From assembly GCA_902702965.1 (NCBI GenBank), contig CACRXP010000011.1, positions 1,345,045-1,409,044 of the forward strand: a stretch of 64,000 nt of DNA. Reading direction: 5' to 3'. Source of the stretch: Spirometra erinaceieuropaei. Lineage: Eukaryota > Platyhelminthes > Cestoda > Diphyllobothriidea > Diphyllobothriidae. Of the stretch, positions 45,346-56,135 are shown piece by piece. Positions within the stretch are counted from its first letter, which is position 1. Every line of letters begins with the position of its first letter. A model generated the notes under the pieces. That model was not told the DNA's origin. It searched no databases and was given only the letters and a program-made list of their open reading frames with translations. A program made the position numbers and the translations under genes.

Positions 45346-47458
45346 GTTCAGTTTTGTTTCTAATCCTTTCGGGAGGACCACATAAACCATATTTTTGTCT
45401 GTCGTCAACGAAGATGTTGTGATAAATTTCTAACCTTATGCAGAGTTTCTCCTTCTATGATTCTGATAGATGATCCTTATTACTGTATGACATAAGACAA
45501 TGAAATTATCATACCCATGAAACGAAAGTTTTGTAATGGATCTGATTGTGTTAGTACTTAAAAGAGTGCATGAGTAAAACAATCTGGTAAGTTGCCTTTT
45601 CGAACGAGTTTTGTCCCACGTTCGCTCAAAAAGAATAGAGTTTTACGCACTTAAAAGACGATTAACAAACTCATCCTTGGCTTATCCCTTAGTGTTATAG
45701 AAAATTTCCGAAACCACACCCATGGATAATGATTTCGAAACATCTTTTGAGACGAGAATACCGGGGAACAACACAGCAACTAAAATTGGCCCAAATTCGG
45801 CTATAATAGGCCATAAACAGCTTTACCTGTTTGGTATGGGAAACGCATTTTGAAAAAGGTGGCAGGTCAATGAAAAATTAACCTTGCTGTGCAGACAGAA
45901 ATAATGCGAAAGATAACTAGCGAGCGCGTGAGCCACAGGGCGTCAAGTCACTGCTGGCGTGCAATCTTAGCAAGTATGTTGTCGACAGGATCGGATTACG
46001 TGGGCGGGACTATAATGCTGGCGGCATGCAACTTAATTTCCAGTTGCTCCCCATGCCGCGACACGCGGTCAGTCACGTGACAAACTTCTAATTAACCTGC
46101 GTAAATTACAGACAGAAAAGACAATGAGTACGTAGTATACATTGATTCCTGTCACATTTTTTTCACTGTCACATAAAGCCAGTTGCGCGTTTTAAAGTAG
46201 TGATCAGCATTTCTTTTAGCACATCCGGTTGGTGAAAGACTACGTCTTTCTGGAATATACACCCGAGAAACAGGGATTCGTACTTAGGAGCTTTTTGCTT
46301 CCATATATCTCAGCCTGTAATCAGCAAGTTTGCTGATTTTATCTACGAAGACTATCATGCCTTCATAGCACAAACGGTAGAACGCTTAATTAAGCCGCTC
46401 ATTGACCAAATGACGCAATTTCGAATTTCCGGTTTGACCGAACTAGGCTTGAGGCAGGCCTGACAGATGACTGACAATAAAGCACAGAGGGCCATTCCGG
46501 TCTGTCTTGTTCGTCTCTAAGCATGCTGGAGCTAATTCAGAAACTGAATTCGAGGGAAATGTGCACCAAGTAACTCAAAGAGCTATGAGCGAGGAAAATA
46601 TTTATTTAAAATACAGTCATATACTGATATCGAAATACACCACGTCGGCAGATGGTAGAACTGCCGAGGTGGATGGTTCCTGCAAAATATTCGCAGTAAA
46701 TGTACTTTCGGTTTGGTATTCCCAAAACCGCGAGTCGATTTTACATAAGTGTCGAAACTTGTGTACGGGAATGGGCGCACACCGATCAACTGGCTTTCCG
46801 ACCTAACCTAGAGGGATTACCTATCTCGTAGAGGTTTTCTGGGTGACTTGGCCCTGATATGAGAAACTTGTAGCGGTCAAGGATGTAAGATCAACTTACA
46901 CCACACACACAATAATTTCGCTTCGTCTAATATCAGAATTCAGAGAGCTGTGAGAACTGGTTTATTCTGTCCACAGGGCAGGTTGCCGTAAATTGGTTGT
47001 TTGCTTGTGGCAGAGCTAAGCGTCCGCCCCCCCGAGAGCGTCAGTAGCGGTGTGTTGTTCACGCCGGAGTGCATGTCGGTGTCAGCAGGAGTGGAGTGAC
47101 TGGCTGAGTGTTGCTCATGTGATTGGACGAATCAGGGTAGGAATAGGGGGGGGCGCATACTCACAAGGCCTCACGGCTATCAAGACAGGCCTTCCGACGC
47201 GCGTGGGATGGTGAAAGTTTGTGAGGGCAGCCGGGAGTCAGTGCAGCTGGAGGGAGGCGCCTCAGTTCTAGCCGGCGGGGTTGGACTTGTGTCAACGACC
47301 TGTCAGCGGTTGTTGCGGCCATCGACCGACAAGACGGAGCGGCTGCTACAAACTCATGACTACTGTTAAGGGCCTAATAGCTCAAGTAGGTCGAGCACTT
47401 CTTGTACTAAGGCCTTGACCTTATTATCGAAAGTTTGAACCCCGCCGAGACCGCTCCT
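45346..47458. other. unassigned sequence with one dispersed fragment and a GC-rich patch
   Basis: Around 46740-46800 the minus strand reads ccagttgatcggtgtgcgcc, matching the tandem duplication at 48.6-49.2 kb. A GC-rich segment, 46985-47340, differs in base composition from its surroundings but has no recognised coding content. Confidence 0.4.
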
Positions 47459-48453
47459 TTAGTAGGTGGGGTAACTCATGAAATACTCACTGAAATTCCG
47501 AAATGTGTTTTCGTTTCGAAAAGATTAATGTAATAGGGTTGTAGAACTAGTCAGCCTGCAACATAATTCTATAATATTTAAGTTACCTTAGGATGCCAGC
47601 TTTCGAATGAAGTTCCTTCCGGCTGCATGCAAAAACTACACTCTGTAAAAAATGACTACTTAATTAGCATAAATTTTTCTCATCGATTTTCGATGCCCCT
47701 AAAAGTCCAATTATGTTTCATGGAAAACACGCATAAAAATATTCAATCTTTCGCTCATTCGGTAGACAACTACGGCTTCTTCTAACTTTTTGCTCGAAGG
47801 AGGGAGATAATTCTGTTTTAAAAAGTTTCTAACTGTGGGACTTTTAAATACTGTGAAATGACCGTTCATAACTCGTCATGTCTCTGCATTTACCAATGTG
47901 GCTTGTAAAGTTAACAATATGCATCAAACCCACTGTTAAATTGTATGAACACTATATGATCCCCCTTTAGTACAGTAGAGAAATGTAAGGGTTTCCGTAC
48001 GCGGAAAATATACGGCTTATAGTTTGAAAACCTTGAATCCAAGTGTAACGGTAAAGCGGGTTCAAAATTATTCGGGAATTGGAAAGGTCTTTGAAAACCG
48101 AATTACACCCTTCCTGCGAGTATAAGGTGGGAAGAAGACGTAATTTCGTACCAAAGAAGCAAAAGAATGAATATTTTCATGCATGTTTTCCATGAAATAT
48201 AATTGGACTTTTAGGGGCATCGAAAATCGATGAGAAACATTTATGCTAATTAAGTAGTCATTTTTTACAGAGTGTAGTTTTTGCATGCAGCCGGAAGGAA
48301 CTTCATTCGAAAGCCGGCATCCTAAGGTAACTTAAATATTATAGAATTATGTTGCAGGCTGACTAGTTTTACAACCCTATTACATTAATCTTTTCGAAAC
48401 GAAAACACATTTCGGAATCTCGGTGGACATTTCATGAGTTAGCCCACTTACTG
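47459..48453. mobile_element. ~995 bp foldback (long inverted repeat) element A with Tc1-type ends
   Basis: Two arms of about 370 bases are near-perfect reverse complements. For example, gcatgcaaaaactacactct on the left pairs with agagtgtagtttttgcatgc on the right, and gtagtcatttttt pairs with aaaaaatgactac. The outer ends (agtaggtggggtaactcatg and complement cagtaagtgggctaactcat) match the terminal repeats of the Tc1/mariner copies. No transposase is present, so it is a non-autonomous relative. Confidence 0.88.
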
Positions 48454-48583
48454 TTCATTCACAATTTATTACTCCGTTATTTGAGCATATTTGTGCTGTC
48501 GTGTCATCTTTCCCCTGAATTCAGCCTGGCAGGCGGTTGTCTGTTTGTAACTTCTGCTAGGTTGCTTCGGGAAGCCAACGCAT

Positions 48584-49190
48584 CGGTGTTCGCCCAGTCC
48601 CGATTGAATAAATATCGACCTGTAGTTACAGCGGATGTCATGTAGCGAGGTTCTAATAGACTTCACTTTGATGAAGTGCTCATGACTCATTTGCTAGACC
48701 CCGTTTGCAGACCGTTTGCGTCATGTACGAGCGCATGTTTGTGTGTCTAGTCCAGATGGCGGTCAGGGTTGTGATTGGCTGAATGAAGGCAAAATAAGCC
48801 CCAAACAGTACTGCATCAGTCTACCCACGTGCTCTGCCGTCCCTTCTCTCTGCTATCATAACTTAGCTGATTTCGGCCTGGTAGTTGGCTGTCAGTCCGT
48901 GAAGTTTACCACCCATACGGAGCTTGATTTCTTCTGGAAGCTAATAGATCGGTGTGCGCCCACTCCTTGCTGAATAAATACCCGATCTGCGGCCGCAGAT
49001 AATGTCAAGTGGTGAGATATTGGTAAACTTCGCTTTGATAAAGTGCTTATGACCCATCTGCTAGATCTCGTCTGTGGGCCGTCTTCCCCGTGTACGAGCG
49101 CATATTCCTGTTTCTGGTCCAAGCTGGTGGTCAGGGCTATGACTGGTTAAATAGAGACAGGCAAAACCCGAAGCAGTTCTTTATCAGTCT
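48584..49190 (+). repeat. tandem duplication with ~366 bp period
   Basis: The segment starting cggtgt(t/g)cgcccact occurs at 48584 and again at 48950. Shared landmarks are ttcgctttgataaagtgctt, gtgtacgagcgcat and cagtctac. A third, partial, inverted copy lies near 46740-46800. Confidence 0.75.
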
Positions 49191-49974
49191 ACTCCTCCTG
49201 CTTTCCCTATAGTCAGCTCCTCAGATATACTCATTCATGGAGGTTGGGCTTCCGGAGAAAGCGAATCCAAGAAATAGGTCTATTTTAGGCCTCAGCAGGT
49301 GGTAATACAGCAGACAAACACCATCGAATAAACACTGTGCCAGCACATGGATGAAAACTGACAAATTTCTCCTCTCTCGAGAGACGGCTTGATGAGCAGT
49401 CGTTGATAAGACCCACTGTTCGATGCTGCTGATGATCTTCTGGTCTTACCCTACCTGACGCCCATGTAGGTATCTGAATGTACGCAATAGTGTGATGTGC
49501 AGTCAAGGACGCTGGTTTATAGCACTGTCAGTTGTTGAAGTTATTGAATGGGCAAAAATAGCACTATCCCGGTTTTTATTGATTTAATCAATAAACCTTC
49601 CATATACGGGGAAGAATTTTCGCTTTTCGACCTTACTTGAGGTTTCGGATGGGGATATTCCCACTAGACGAGGGGTTCGGCTTGTACTGCAGAGCCAATC
49701 AAGTTGGTGTGTGATCAGTCAGGTAATATACATTCCCTCATGAATGGGGACAGACCTATCCGTTCGGCTACTAGTAAGCACGCTCCCAATTCGTGACAGA
49801 GGCCGTTGAAAAGCGACCGTCTATCAAACGGCAAGTTGACCAAAGGAACAATAGCATGAGTAGGAGGGCAAAGAAGCATGCACGTTCATCTGCAATTTGT
49901 GCCATCTTACTCAAAGTTGTTTTTAAACGGGAAGCCAAACAAATTGGTGTCTGCGGGATTCCAAGTAAATATGA
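49191..49974. other. unassigned sequence
   Basis: No gene or shared repeat was recognised. Confidence 0.4.
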
Positions 49975-50100
49975 AACTTCGACCGTCGGTTTCGACGATG
50001 TCGACCGTGTGCTACACACCAAGGTGTAGCGTGGACGGCGACTTGCTCATGATCTAGTTTACTGTGATGCACACATATACAATCTACTCCGACAGAGACT
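49975..50100 (-). repeat. LINE1 3' end fragment
   Basis: The reverse complement contains gtagcacacggtcgacatcg followed by a gaccgtcgaag-like end, as in the LINE1 terminus, preceded by a decayed aactaattcac block. Confidence 0.5.
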
Positions 50101-50371
50101 AGCAAATTATGAGGCCCTTCTGAAATCTGATTGCGTAGTGCTGATGAACTGTCCGGTAGACATGCTCGGTTGAATCTTTGTGCAGAATGAGTTCACTCAT
50201 TTTCACTTCAGGTTACAGACTTTGTCGGAAGTATGTCTGGTTTACAACTTCATGAAAGACTGCGAAGCGGCCGCCGTCTCTGCACTCCGCACCTTTGTCG
50301 GTCTTCTCACTACAGAAGTAGTGAATCACATTCGATCATCACAAAAAGGAGACACGATCGCCGGGACAAGA

Positions 50372-50428
50372 GCTTTACTAGTCTGACGTTTCGGGTTCCT
50401 GCTCGGACCCATCATCAGAGACAAAAGC
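50372..50428 (-). ncRNA. hammerhead ribozyme (PLE-associated type)
   Basis: The minus strand contains CTGATGA, a stem II (GGGTCC-GAGCA-GGAACCC with one bulged base), GAAAC, then GTC as the predicted cleavage triplet. Stem I closes the ends: GTCT pairs with AGAC, and after a small internal loop GCTTT pairs with AAAGC. Stem III is reduced to the self-complementary ACGT, as is typical of the minimal hammerheads known from Penelope-like elements, which can act as dimers. Position after the GIY-YIG coding end also fits. Activity was not tested. Confidence 0.85.
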
Positions 50429-50880
50429 AGATACGGGTGGTTCGTGCACACGGAGCTGCAGTATTCATAGGATGCAGTCGCCATACTACCGCATACCTAT
50501 GAAAATTCACAGCTTCCTCCCCGCATTTCTTCACCGGGGATTGTTACTTTTGGTGTGATAACTGTTCGATGGTCGGCATTCGTGTCGTTAATGGGTGCAA
50601 TTTAATCAGGAGTGATGATCGCTCGACCATCCGACCCACCGACGCTGGCGTTGGGGACAGTGTTCGCCTGTGCGCTCCCCGCGTGGCAAATTATTCCGCC
50701 TAGGGGAAGTCTCCTCACCGAATACGGATGGGGAAGACGTTGTACTTGTTAATAGACTGGGAGGCAGTTATCCATGACTTAAGCAGCTCGCGGCTCACGC
50801 GGTTATCACCTCTAGCGAGAATTTAGGCATCGTCGAATTTGAATGCTTAGTCGGATCTCGTCGAATAAGCAGCAACTTGA
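50372..50880 (-). repeat. Penelope-like element 3' module (PLE-c)
   Basis: Reading the minus strand from 50880 downward, ILARGDNRVSRELLKSWITA followed by SQSINKYNVFPI is the C-terminal part of a PLE GIY-YIG endonuclease (about 50870-50720). A GC-rich tail with gggagcgcacaggcg follows, and the module ends in the hammerhead at 50372-50428. The upstream part of the element appears displaced to 52.2-53.0 kb. Confidence 0.78.
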
Positions 50881-52231
50881 GAACCGGCGTCATTTCTCCG
50901 CACCACTGCCGCGTGTTAGGCCATTCGCGTTCGGAGCGGTCTTCCGATTTCTCCGACGTAGTTGCTTTGTCCGCAACGGCATCAGATCCGGTAAACGACT
51001 CCAGACTTTTCTTGCCGTGGCAGTGGGTTCTTCGGTTTCATTACCTGACGCGTCAGTTGCATCTACCGCAACAAAAAAAACAGTTAAATACGTCAACCAA
51101 CTGTGGCATGCACTGTCAAACAAAATGACAGCGTCAACAAGAAGGAAGCCATCGCTCACGTATGAAGATGCGCACGTGGTCGTCAGGTTGACTGCTGATC
51201 AGCGCGCTACCGATTAGCGGGCACGGATAGCAGGTGATTTACTGTCCAGATACTGGCACATCGGCATAAAGGAAAGGTTAATAGTCTAGTATTTGGCCTT
51301 CACACAAGCGTTCGATGCCTACCGCCTCGAAATGGTCAGGCGCATAATTCTTATTTAAGCTCTCTTATAAGGACCCAATAAGAAGGGAACTCTCTTTTTC
51401 GTAATAATTCAAACGAAGAGAGGTAAATGACTGAAAATCGGAATAACGCTTATTCTCTTCGATCAGGCGCGGCAAAACTGCAACCATTGAAAGAGTTGAG
51501 GTTGGAAAACATGTGTTTTCGATTTTTTTCATGTTACCTGTACACTACATGTTGTGACAAGGTTGTGAAAGGTGGAAAACAACCACTAATAAGGCTGGCA
51601 GGGGAGAGGGTTGAAGGCGCCTAGATGTGGTGGAAAAAGGGAAAATGGTCTGGTTCTGGCAGGAGGCAAAGAATTGTCAATGGATTGTGTTTGTGCGACT
51701 TGGTGTGACAATGACAGGAATGTGTGAACTTAACTCGGGTAACTGGCGGGTTTTAATAGACGCCTTCTGCGAACACGAAGGCAAACTGGATAACAAAATG
51801 ACCCCCCCCCCTCGGTCGTCACAAGTGTCCGCTGACTTAGGAGCGTCTCTGGCACCTTGTAAAGGACTCGAAATGCTTGGCTGTCGTCTTGTAGTGAGGT
51901 ACCGGACTAATTTGCCTCTCACAATTTAGTTCCGATTTCTTTGCCCGGATTGCTTGTTTGAATGTGACGAAAAACAACACACCTGAACCACCAGTTTTGC
52001 TGGCCTGCTTAGCTGTCGCCCTCTGTTGTCAGGTTACTTAACGTGCAGAATTTCCATATTATTCACCGGTCAGTTTTACTTGCTGCCCTTAATGCTAAGG
52101 GCTCGTGAGATATAACACGTTAGTTCGTGAGAACATTACCATTTACGTCAGTCTATACGGTGACGTCTGCCAACGATGGGATCAACAGTTACGCCTAAGA
52201 TGAACTTTTATATTCCCAAATTAAATCAGGC
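50881..52231. other. ~1.35 kb segment between two parts of a Penelope-like element
   Basis: The GIY-YIG motif at 52.23-52.32 kb and the GIY-YIG C-terminal signature at 50.75 kb, normally a few dozen residues apart, flank this stretch on the same strand. An open frame of 124 codons lies at 50843-51217 (+) with no recognised relative. It could be an insertion, or the two PLE parts could come from different copies. Confidence 0.4.
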
Positions 52232-52990
52232 AGAATGATGCTCTCTTATCCATTTAGATAGGCGCCTAGTCTGTCGACCAATGTAGCCTAATCCACAGAA
52301 ACATGTGCAGTTATAAATGCACACTGAAGAGGCCTAGAAGACACAGCCCATCTTCATCTTTGAGGCGAAGAATAGGACCGCTTGGAAAAATCTAATCTTG
52401 GATGCTAGGTAAATGCGCACAATAGAGGAGTTCGGTTGACTTTGTATGACTTCACCGGCTGTGCTCCCTCGAAGGATAGTGTGAGGAACAGCTCCTTCTT
52501 TCCAGCCGTCAACACATCCAGTTTTGATGGATACTCCTACGCACTTCTTGTGGCAAATTTTTCGGTGATGTCATTTACTATGAGTGTTTCGAGTGAAGAC
52601 GAGTTTACTCTTGAACGTATGTGGTGAGCATATTCTCCTAGCCTGGTTGCTTTAACAATGGACTTAGTTTCTTTCTCGTCTTAGAGGGGCAAATATGTAA
52701 GGAATTATGTACTACCCTGTCCACGTATTCTTGCGGAATACGCCTCTGTGGATTATTGCATAGGACGCCCAGAGGGGAAAGGCATTCTCGCTTCTCTTTT
52801 TCCCAAATGAAGGTCAACGCTGGATGATCCTGATTCCCTTTACCCAGGAGGGTGTCCATTTCAAGCTTCTCATCCGTTATTACAATGATGCAATCAACGT
52901 ATCGGGTATAGGAATTACGGTTTTCCGTAATCGAAGAGGGTTTATTCCTTTACACTATCCCCATGATGGCCTTTATTATTAAGGGGTCCA
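52232..52990 (-). pseudogene. Penelope-like reverse transcriptase and GIY-YIG endonuclease remnant
   Basis: The minus strand has YTRYVDCIIVITDEKLE (RT catalytic motif, Y-V-D-D with the second Asp replaced, about 52.89 kb), then HPALTFIWEKEKRECLSPL (about 52.8 kb). After frameshifts comes CIYNCTCFCGLGYIGRQTRR followed by LSKWIREHHSA (52323-52232), a clear GIY-YIG-type motif. RT followed by GIY-YIG is diagnostic of Penelope-like elements. The copy is broken by stops and shifts. Confidence 0.82.
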
Positions 52991-53875
52991 GGGGGTGATT
53001 CCATATCTACGTCGTCGATCCTGTGAGAAATCCAAACCCAATCCACCGGCACCTTCCTCTTGCCCCGCCTTCACTGAACTAGGCCATAATTCTTCCTCCT
53101 TGGTTTGCCACGTCTAGACACCCTCACTGCCCTCGTTCACTGGTTGTTTTTCCCCTTTCGCATCGATGTAACAACAACACCCACTTAGTTTTCCTATTAA
53201 TACGCCTCGGCACTTGCAAATCTGCGGACTGAATGGTCTTTCGGAAACACGGCGTTCTCTCAGATGTGATCAACTGGTGGGGGGCAACACTAGTTACAGA
53301 AGCCCGAAGCGAACGCGTGTTTTGAAGGGAAGACTCGTAAGGCTTAATTTTCGTTCAGGTTTGATTAACGATGTCTGCTTCAAATTGAAGTAGACTTTGG
53401 GAAGCCCTGGCAAAATAAAACGATCGAAGCCAGACAGTGGCGCCCAAATTTTAACGTTGAGATGTTTAGGGTAATCAGGGAGTGGACAGAAGTAACATCT
53501 GACGAATGTTGAAGACAACAGGGTGTTCAAACCTAAAAGGATAGTGAGGCGCATGCACGTGCGTTTAAAATCCCCACCTAAAGCAATGACATGTTAACGA
53601 GCGAATGAAACCAGATTTTCTGACAGGAAACCGGGGTAAGTGGTCTTCGCATGCTGAAGGAGGAACATAAATATCAACGCGTAAAATACCTTTAAATTGT
53701 CTTGGTACACGCAAATGACAACAATAACGACTACCAGGTCATCAGAGTAAGAGAGCGAATATTTACAATTTTTGGCATTAGTTAGGTTTGGTTGCAATGG
53801 TAACTTCGACACCTGTGCTACATCTTAGTGACTTTCTGATCCTTCGGAAGCAGCAGTAAGGCAATAGTGTAATTC
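52991..53875. other. unassigned sequence
   Basis: No gene or shared repeat was recognised. Confidence 0.4.
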
Positions 53876-54150
53876 CAGTTAGTGACCTAACTCATGAAAT
53901 ATGCCTAAACTAACTGAAAACCCTTAAGCAACATGAAATCTACCTGAACGCATTTACCCAAACACCAAAATATACTGGATGGCCTTTATTAAATGAAAAC
54001 GTAAAATAACTATTACCAGCCCCATATCACTCATTAAAAATAACAGTTTTATTAAGAAAAGCGCAAGTGTTGAAAACGTGAAATTTCCTGCCATATATGC
54101 CGCATAACGACACATGATACAGACAGAATGCTATTACCGACAAAGATAAT
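53876..54150 (+). repeat. Tc1/mariner left-end remnant
   Basis: It begins cagttagtgacctaactcat, the terminal repeat of the 31.1 and 33.9 kb elements, and keeps the later tttattaaatgaaaacg block found near 31.29 kb. The remainder of the element is missing. Confidence 0.6.
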
Positions 54151-54159
54151 GGAAACTGA

Positions 54160-54275
54160 AATAATCATTTCTGGTTTGCTAGCAGTCATCAGCCAGCCAT
54201 ACCCAGTCTCGAGTCATGCAACCCCCGAGGTTCGAATTCGCGACCTCTTGGTTAGAAGTCCAACGCTACAGTCGT
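54160..54275 (-). repeat. tRNA-derived SINE fragment
   Basis: It carries atcatttctggtttgctagc, then ccgaggttcgaattcgcgac and ttggttagaagtccaacgc. These are the same blocks, in the same order, as the SINE at 30.65-30.76 kb. It is cut off in the anticodon-arm region. Confidence 0.65.
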
Positions 54276-54309
54276 AGTTTGTCGACATCTTCCAGTAGCA
54301 GAGCAACAG

Positions 54310-54365
54310 CTGCCTCTGATGATGAAGGTAACCCCAATGAAGGCCTTCTTGGAAACCGTTGGCCT
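54310..54365 (+). ncRNA. possible hammerhead-like PLE terminus
   Basis: CTGATGATGAAGG is followed, after a spacer, by CCTTCTTGGAAACCGTT. This gives a core CTGATGA, a possible GAAGG/CCTTC stem and a GAAAC, but two extra bases sit between the stem and GAAA and the triplet GTC is absent. It may be the terminus of yet another PLE family. Confidence 0.25.
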
Positions 54366-54967
54366 GAGCTTTTCCAGATGGGCTTTAGAATGAAAAAGCA
54401 CATTTTTACGTTGAAGCTGACTAAATTTGCGGCAAAAAGTTTTTGACACTGCAGTCAGACAGAAATAGAGAGATGAACAGAGAGCTGAACAGTTGATGTG
54501 ATAGCCTCATTGTTTTCGCGGACTTGCAGCGCTGTCATTTGACGGCAACATTAGTTGATGCGAACAAAAGACAGGAGGAGCGCAGTTTCAGCTGATGGAA
54601 AACCACTATCCTGTGTTAAATGGAAGGGAAAACAATAGAGGCCCGATTTCAAAAACCCATGCAAGGTAGAATAAACGTTTTTATCTTTGCAGTATACCCT
54701 TGCATCGGTGATCATTTTCTGTGCTGCCACAGAGGCGGTGCCCATCTCATTATTTGGTCACTATCTGGGTTTACTTTAGAAAACCTTTCAACGTGGCTCT
54801 GCGTTTATTCGTACCGCTCTGTAAATGAACTCCCGGAAAATTTTCAGAAGCCCAGGCGGGTATAATAAGCATTCCGATCATGGCAACACGAATACCATAG
54901 TTCCATTTCATAGATGTTTTTGCAGATTTTGAATAATTCATATTGACACAACTGTGAAAAACTCGGC

Positions 54968-55046
54968 GCCTCGGTGGGATTCGAACTCGCGCAGTAAAGG
55001 GAAGGCTTGAATATAGCCAACGCTCTAATTATTTGAGCTACGAGGC
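54968..55046 (-). repeat. tRNA-like sequence downstream of PLE-d
   Basis: A 79-base cloverleaf-like sequence has matching acceptor strands (gcctcg/cgaggc), an A-box-like tagctcaaataattagagcg and a B box gttcgaatccc. The anticodon arm is poor and the context repetitive, so a tRNA-derived mobile sequence is favoured over a working tRNA gene. Confidence 0.7.
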
Positions 55047-55107
55047 CCCGCCGAACGACTGGAGTTTTAGAAGAAGAAAATTGGCTCTCCGGAACAGGTT
55101 TATTTAA

Positions 55108-55160
55108 CTGCTGACGTTTCAAAGAGCTGGGTCGGCTCTTCATTGTCAAAGCGTAAACTG
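55108..55160 (-). ncRNA. variant hammerhead-like motif of PLE-d
   Basis: The minus strand reads TTTGACAATGAAGAGC, a short loop, GCTCTTTGAAACGTCAGC. GAAACGTC and a six-base stem II (AAGAGC/GCTCTT) are perfect, but the CTGATGA core is replaced by TGACAATGA. Outer bases GTTTA and TAAAC can pair as stem I. It is probably a diverged hammerhead; activity is doubtful. Confidence 0.45.
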
Positions 55161-55332
55161 CACCTAATCGATCAGAAAGTTAACTTAAAATGGCAAGCTG
55201 TGTTGGCCGGCCTCATGCTGATCGATTTTTCTCTCTCCTCACGCTGCGTCGGCCTCTCAGGAAATGGTTGACGGGCGTTTTTGCCTGTGCGCTTTATGAG
55301 TCACCACTCCGTCGAGGGGAGCTGATTGGACT

Positions 55333-55670
55333 TTAGTCGGGTGGTCGGTCTGGCGGTTCTTCTTCTTCCTCACCGAGTACGCTCAGCGTCGGGCTATCTC
55401 CGTGCTGTCTTCTTAAGTCCGGTGTGGTTGTTTGGTCCTGAGTTCTACGGTTGTGATGACGTAGGACTTTGTAAGCTGCAGGAAGGTCCAGATGCCTGTT
55501 GATAGAGTGGGCATCGGAGAACCACGCCTCGAGAGTTAGCCGTTCTGTTTTTGTGTTGCCTCGGCCTAAGATGGTAGCCCTCTGGAGGTCAAAAGTATGC
55601 CCCGTTTCCCCAACGTGTGTTGCTAGTTGAGAGTTAGGGTCTAACCTACGAGTGGCCGATTTGTGTTCTA
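55333..55670 (-). pseudogene. Penelope-like GIY-YIG endonuclease C-terminus
   Basis: The minus strand encodes LNSQLATHVGETGHTFDLQR, then LEAWFSDAHSINRHLDLPAA, matching the C-terminal signature (H...TGHxFD...LEAW...SINRHxDLPxxY) of PLE endonucleases. A proline/glutamate-rich end leads to a stop at 55333-55335. The frame is open here, so this copy is younger than the others. Confidence 0.8.
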
Positions 55671-55700
55671 ATCAAGCTAAGCGAATTAAGTGGACAGAAG

Positions 55701-56135
55701 GTGCCCACGGCGCATGTAAATGTACTCGTTCCATGTATGCGACCAATGTCCACCACCTCTTTCCCCCCATGGCCCTGCTGATTGACTAAAAGCACTTGGT
55801 TTAAAGTAGACAGTGATCATTTTATGCCAAAGATATGGGCGCATTTATTGAATTGAATTACGAAAAATACCTGTGGACGGCCGAGGATGAGTCGTAAACT
55901 GTCGACCAAAAGAATGACATATGATCTCACGCAGACGAGGCTGATGAGTCATATTTGTCTTGTCTACACGACGCCATGCTGTCGTGACCTCCGAAACTGA
56001 CCAACACTTACCATATACTGCAAAAACAAATGCACTAAATCAACACATTTAACGCAACAAATCCCATTTGCAGCTGTATTGAGAATGATCGTTAATCGCT
56101 CTTATGATCACTCGGAAATGTTATTTCGTTTTCAG
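55701..56135. other. sequence between PLE-d and the first SCP exon found
   Basis: No exon with the usual HN-x2-R part of a CAP protein and no signal peptide was found here or upstream. The 5' part of the SCP gene is therefore unlocated. Confidence 0.4.

Larger units (their letters stand above)
54905..55700 (-). mobile_element. Penelope-like element 3' end joined to a tRNA-like unit (PLE-d)
   Basis: On the minus strand the order is the endonuclease C-terminus (about 55670-55333), a tail of about 170 bases, a variant hammerhead-like motif (55155-55110), about 60 bases, a tRNA-like sequence (55046-54968), and a short A/T-rich end down to about 54905. The tRNA-like unit and its 3' flank recur at 63862-64000, so they belong to a mobile unit. 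Confidence 0.72.

Noticed and set aside
50843..51217. A 124-codon frame as a protein gene
   Set aside because: It overlaps the antisense PLE coding end at its start, has no recognised family and no splice or codon evidence.
55935..55975. ggctgatgagtcat as another hammerhead core
   Set aside because: No GAAAC or pairing partner follows at a workable distance.
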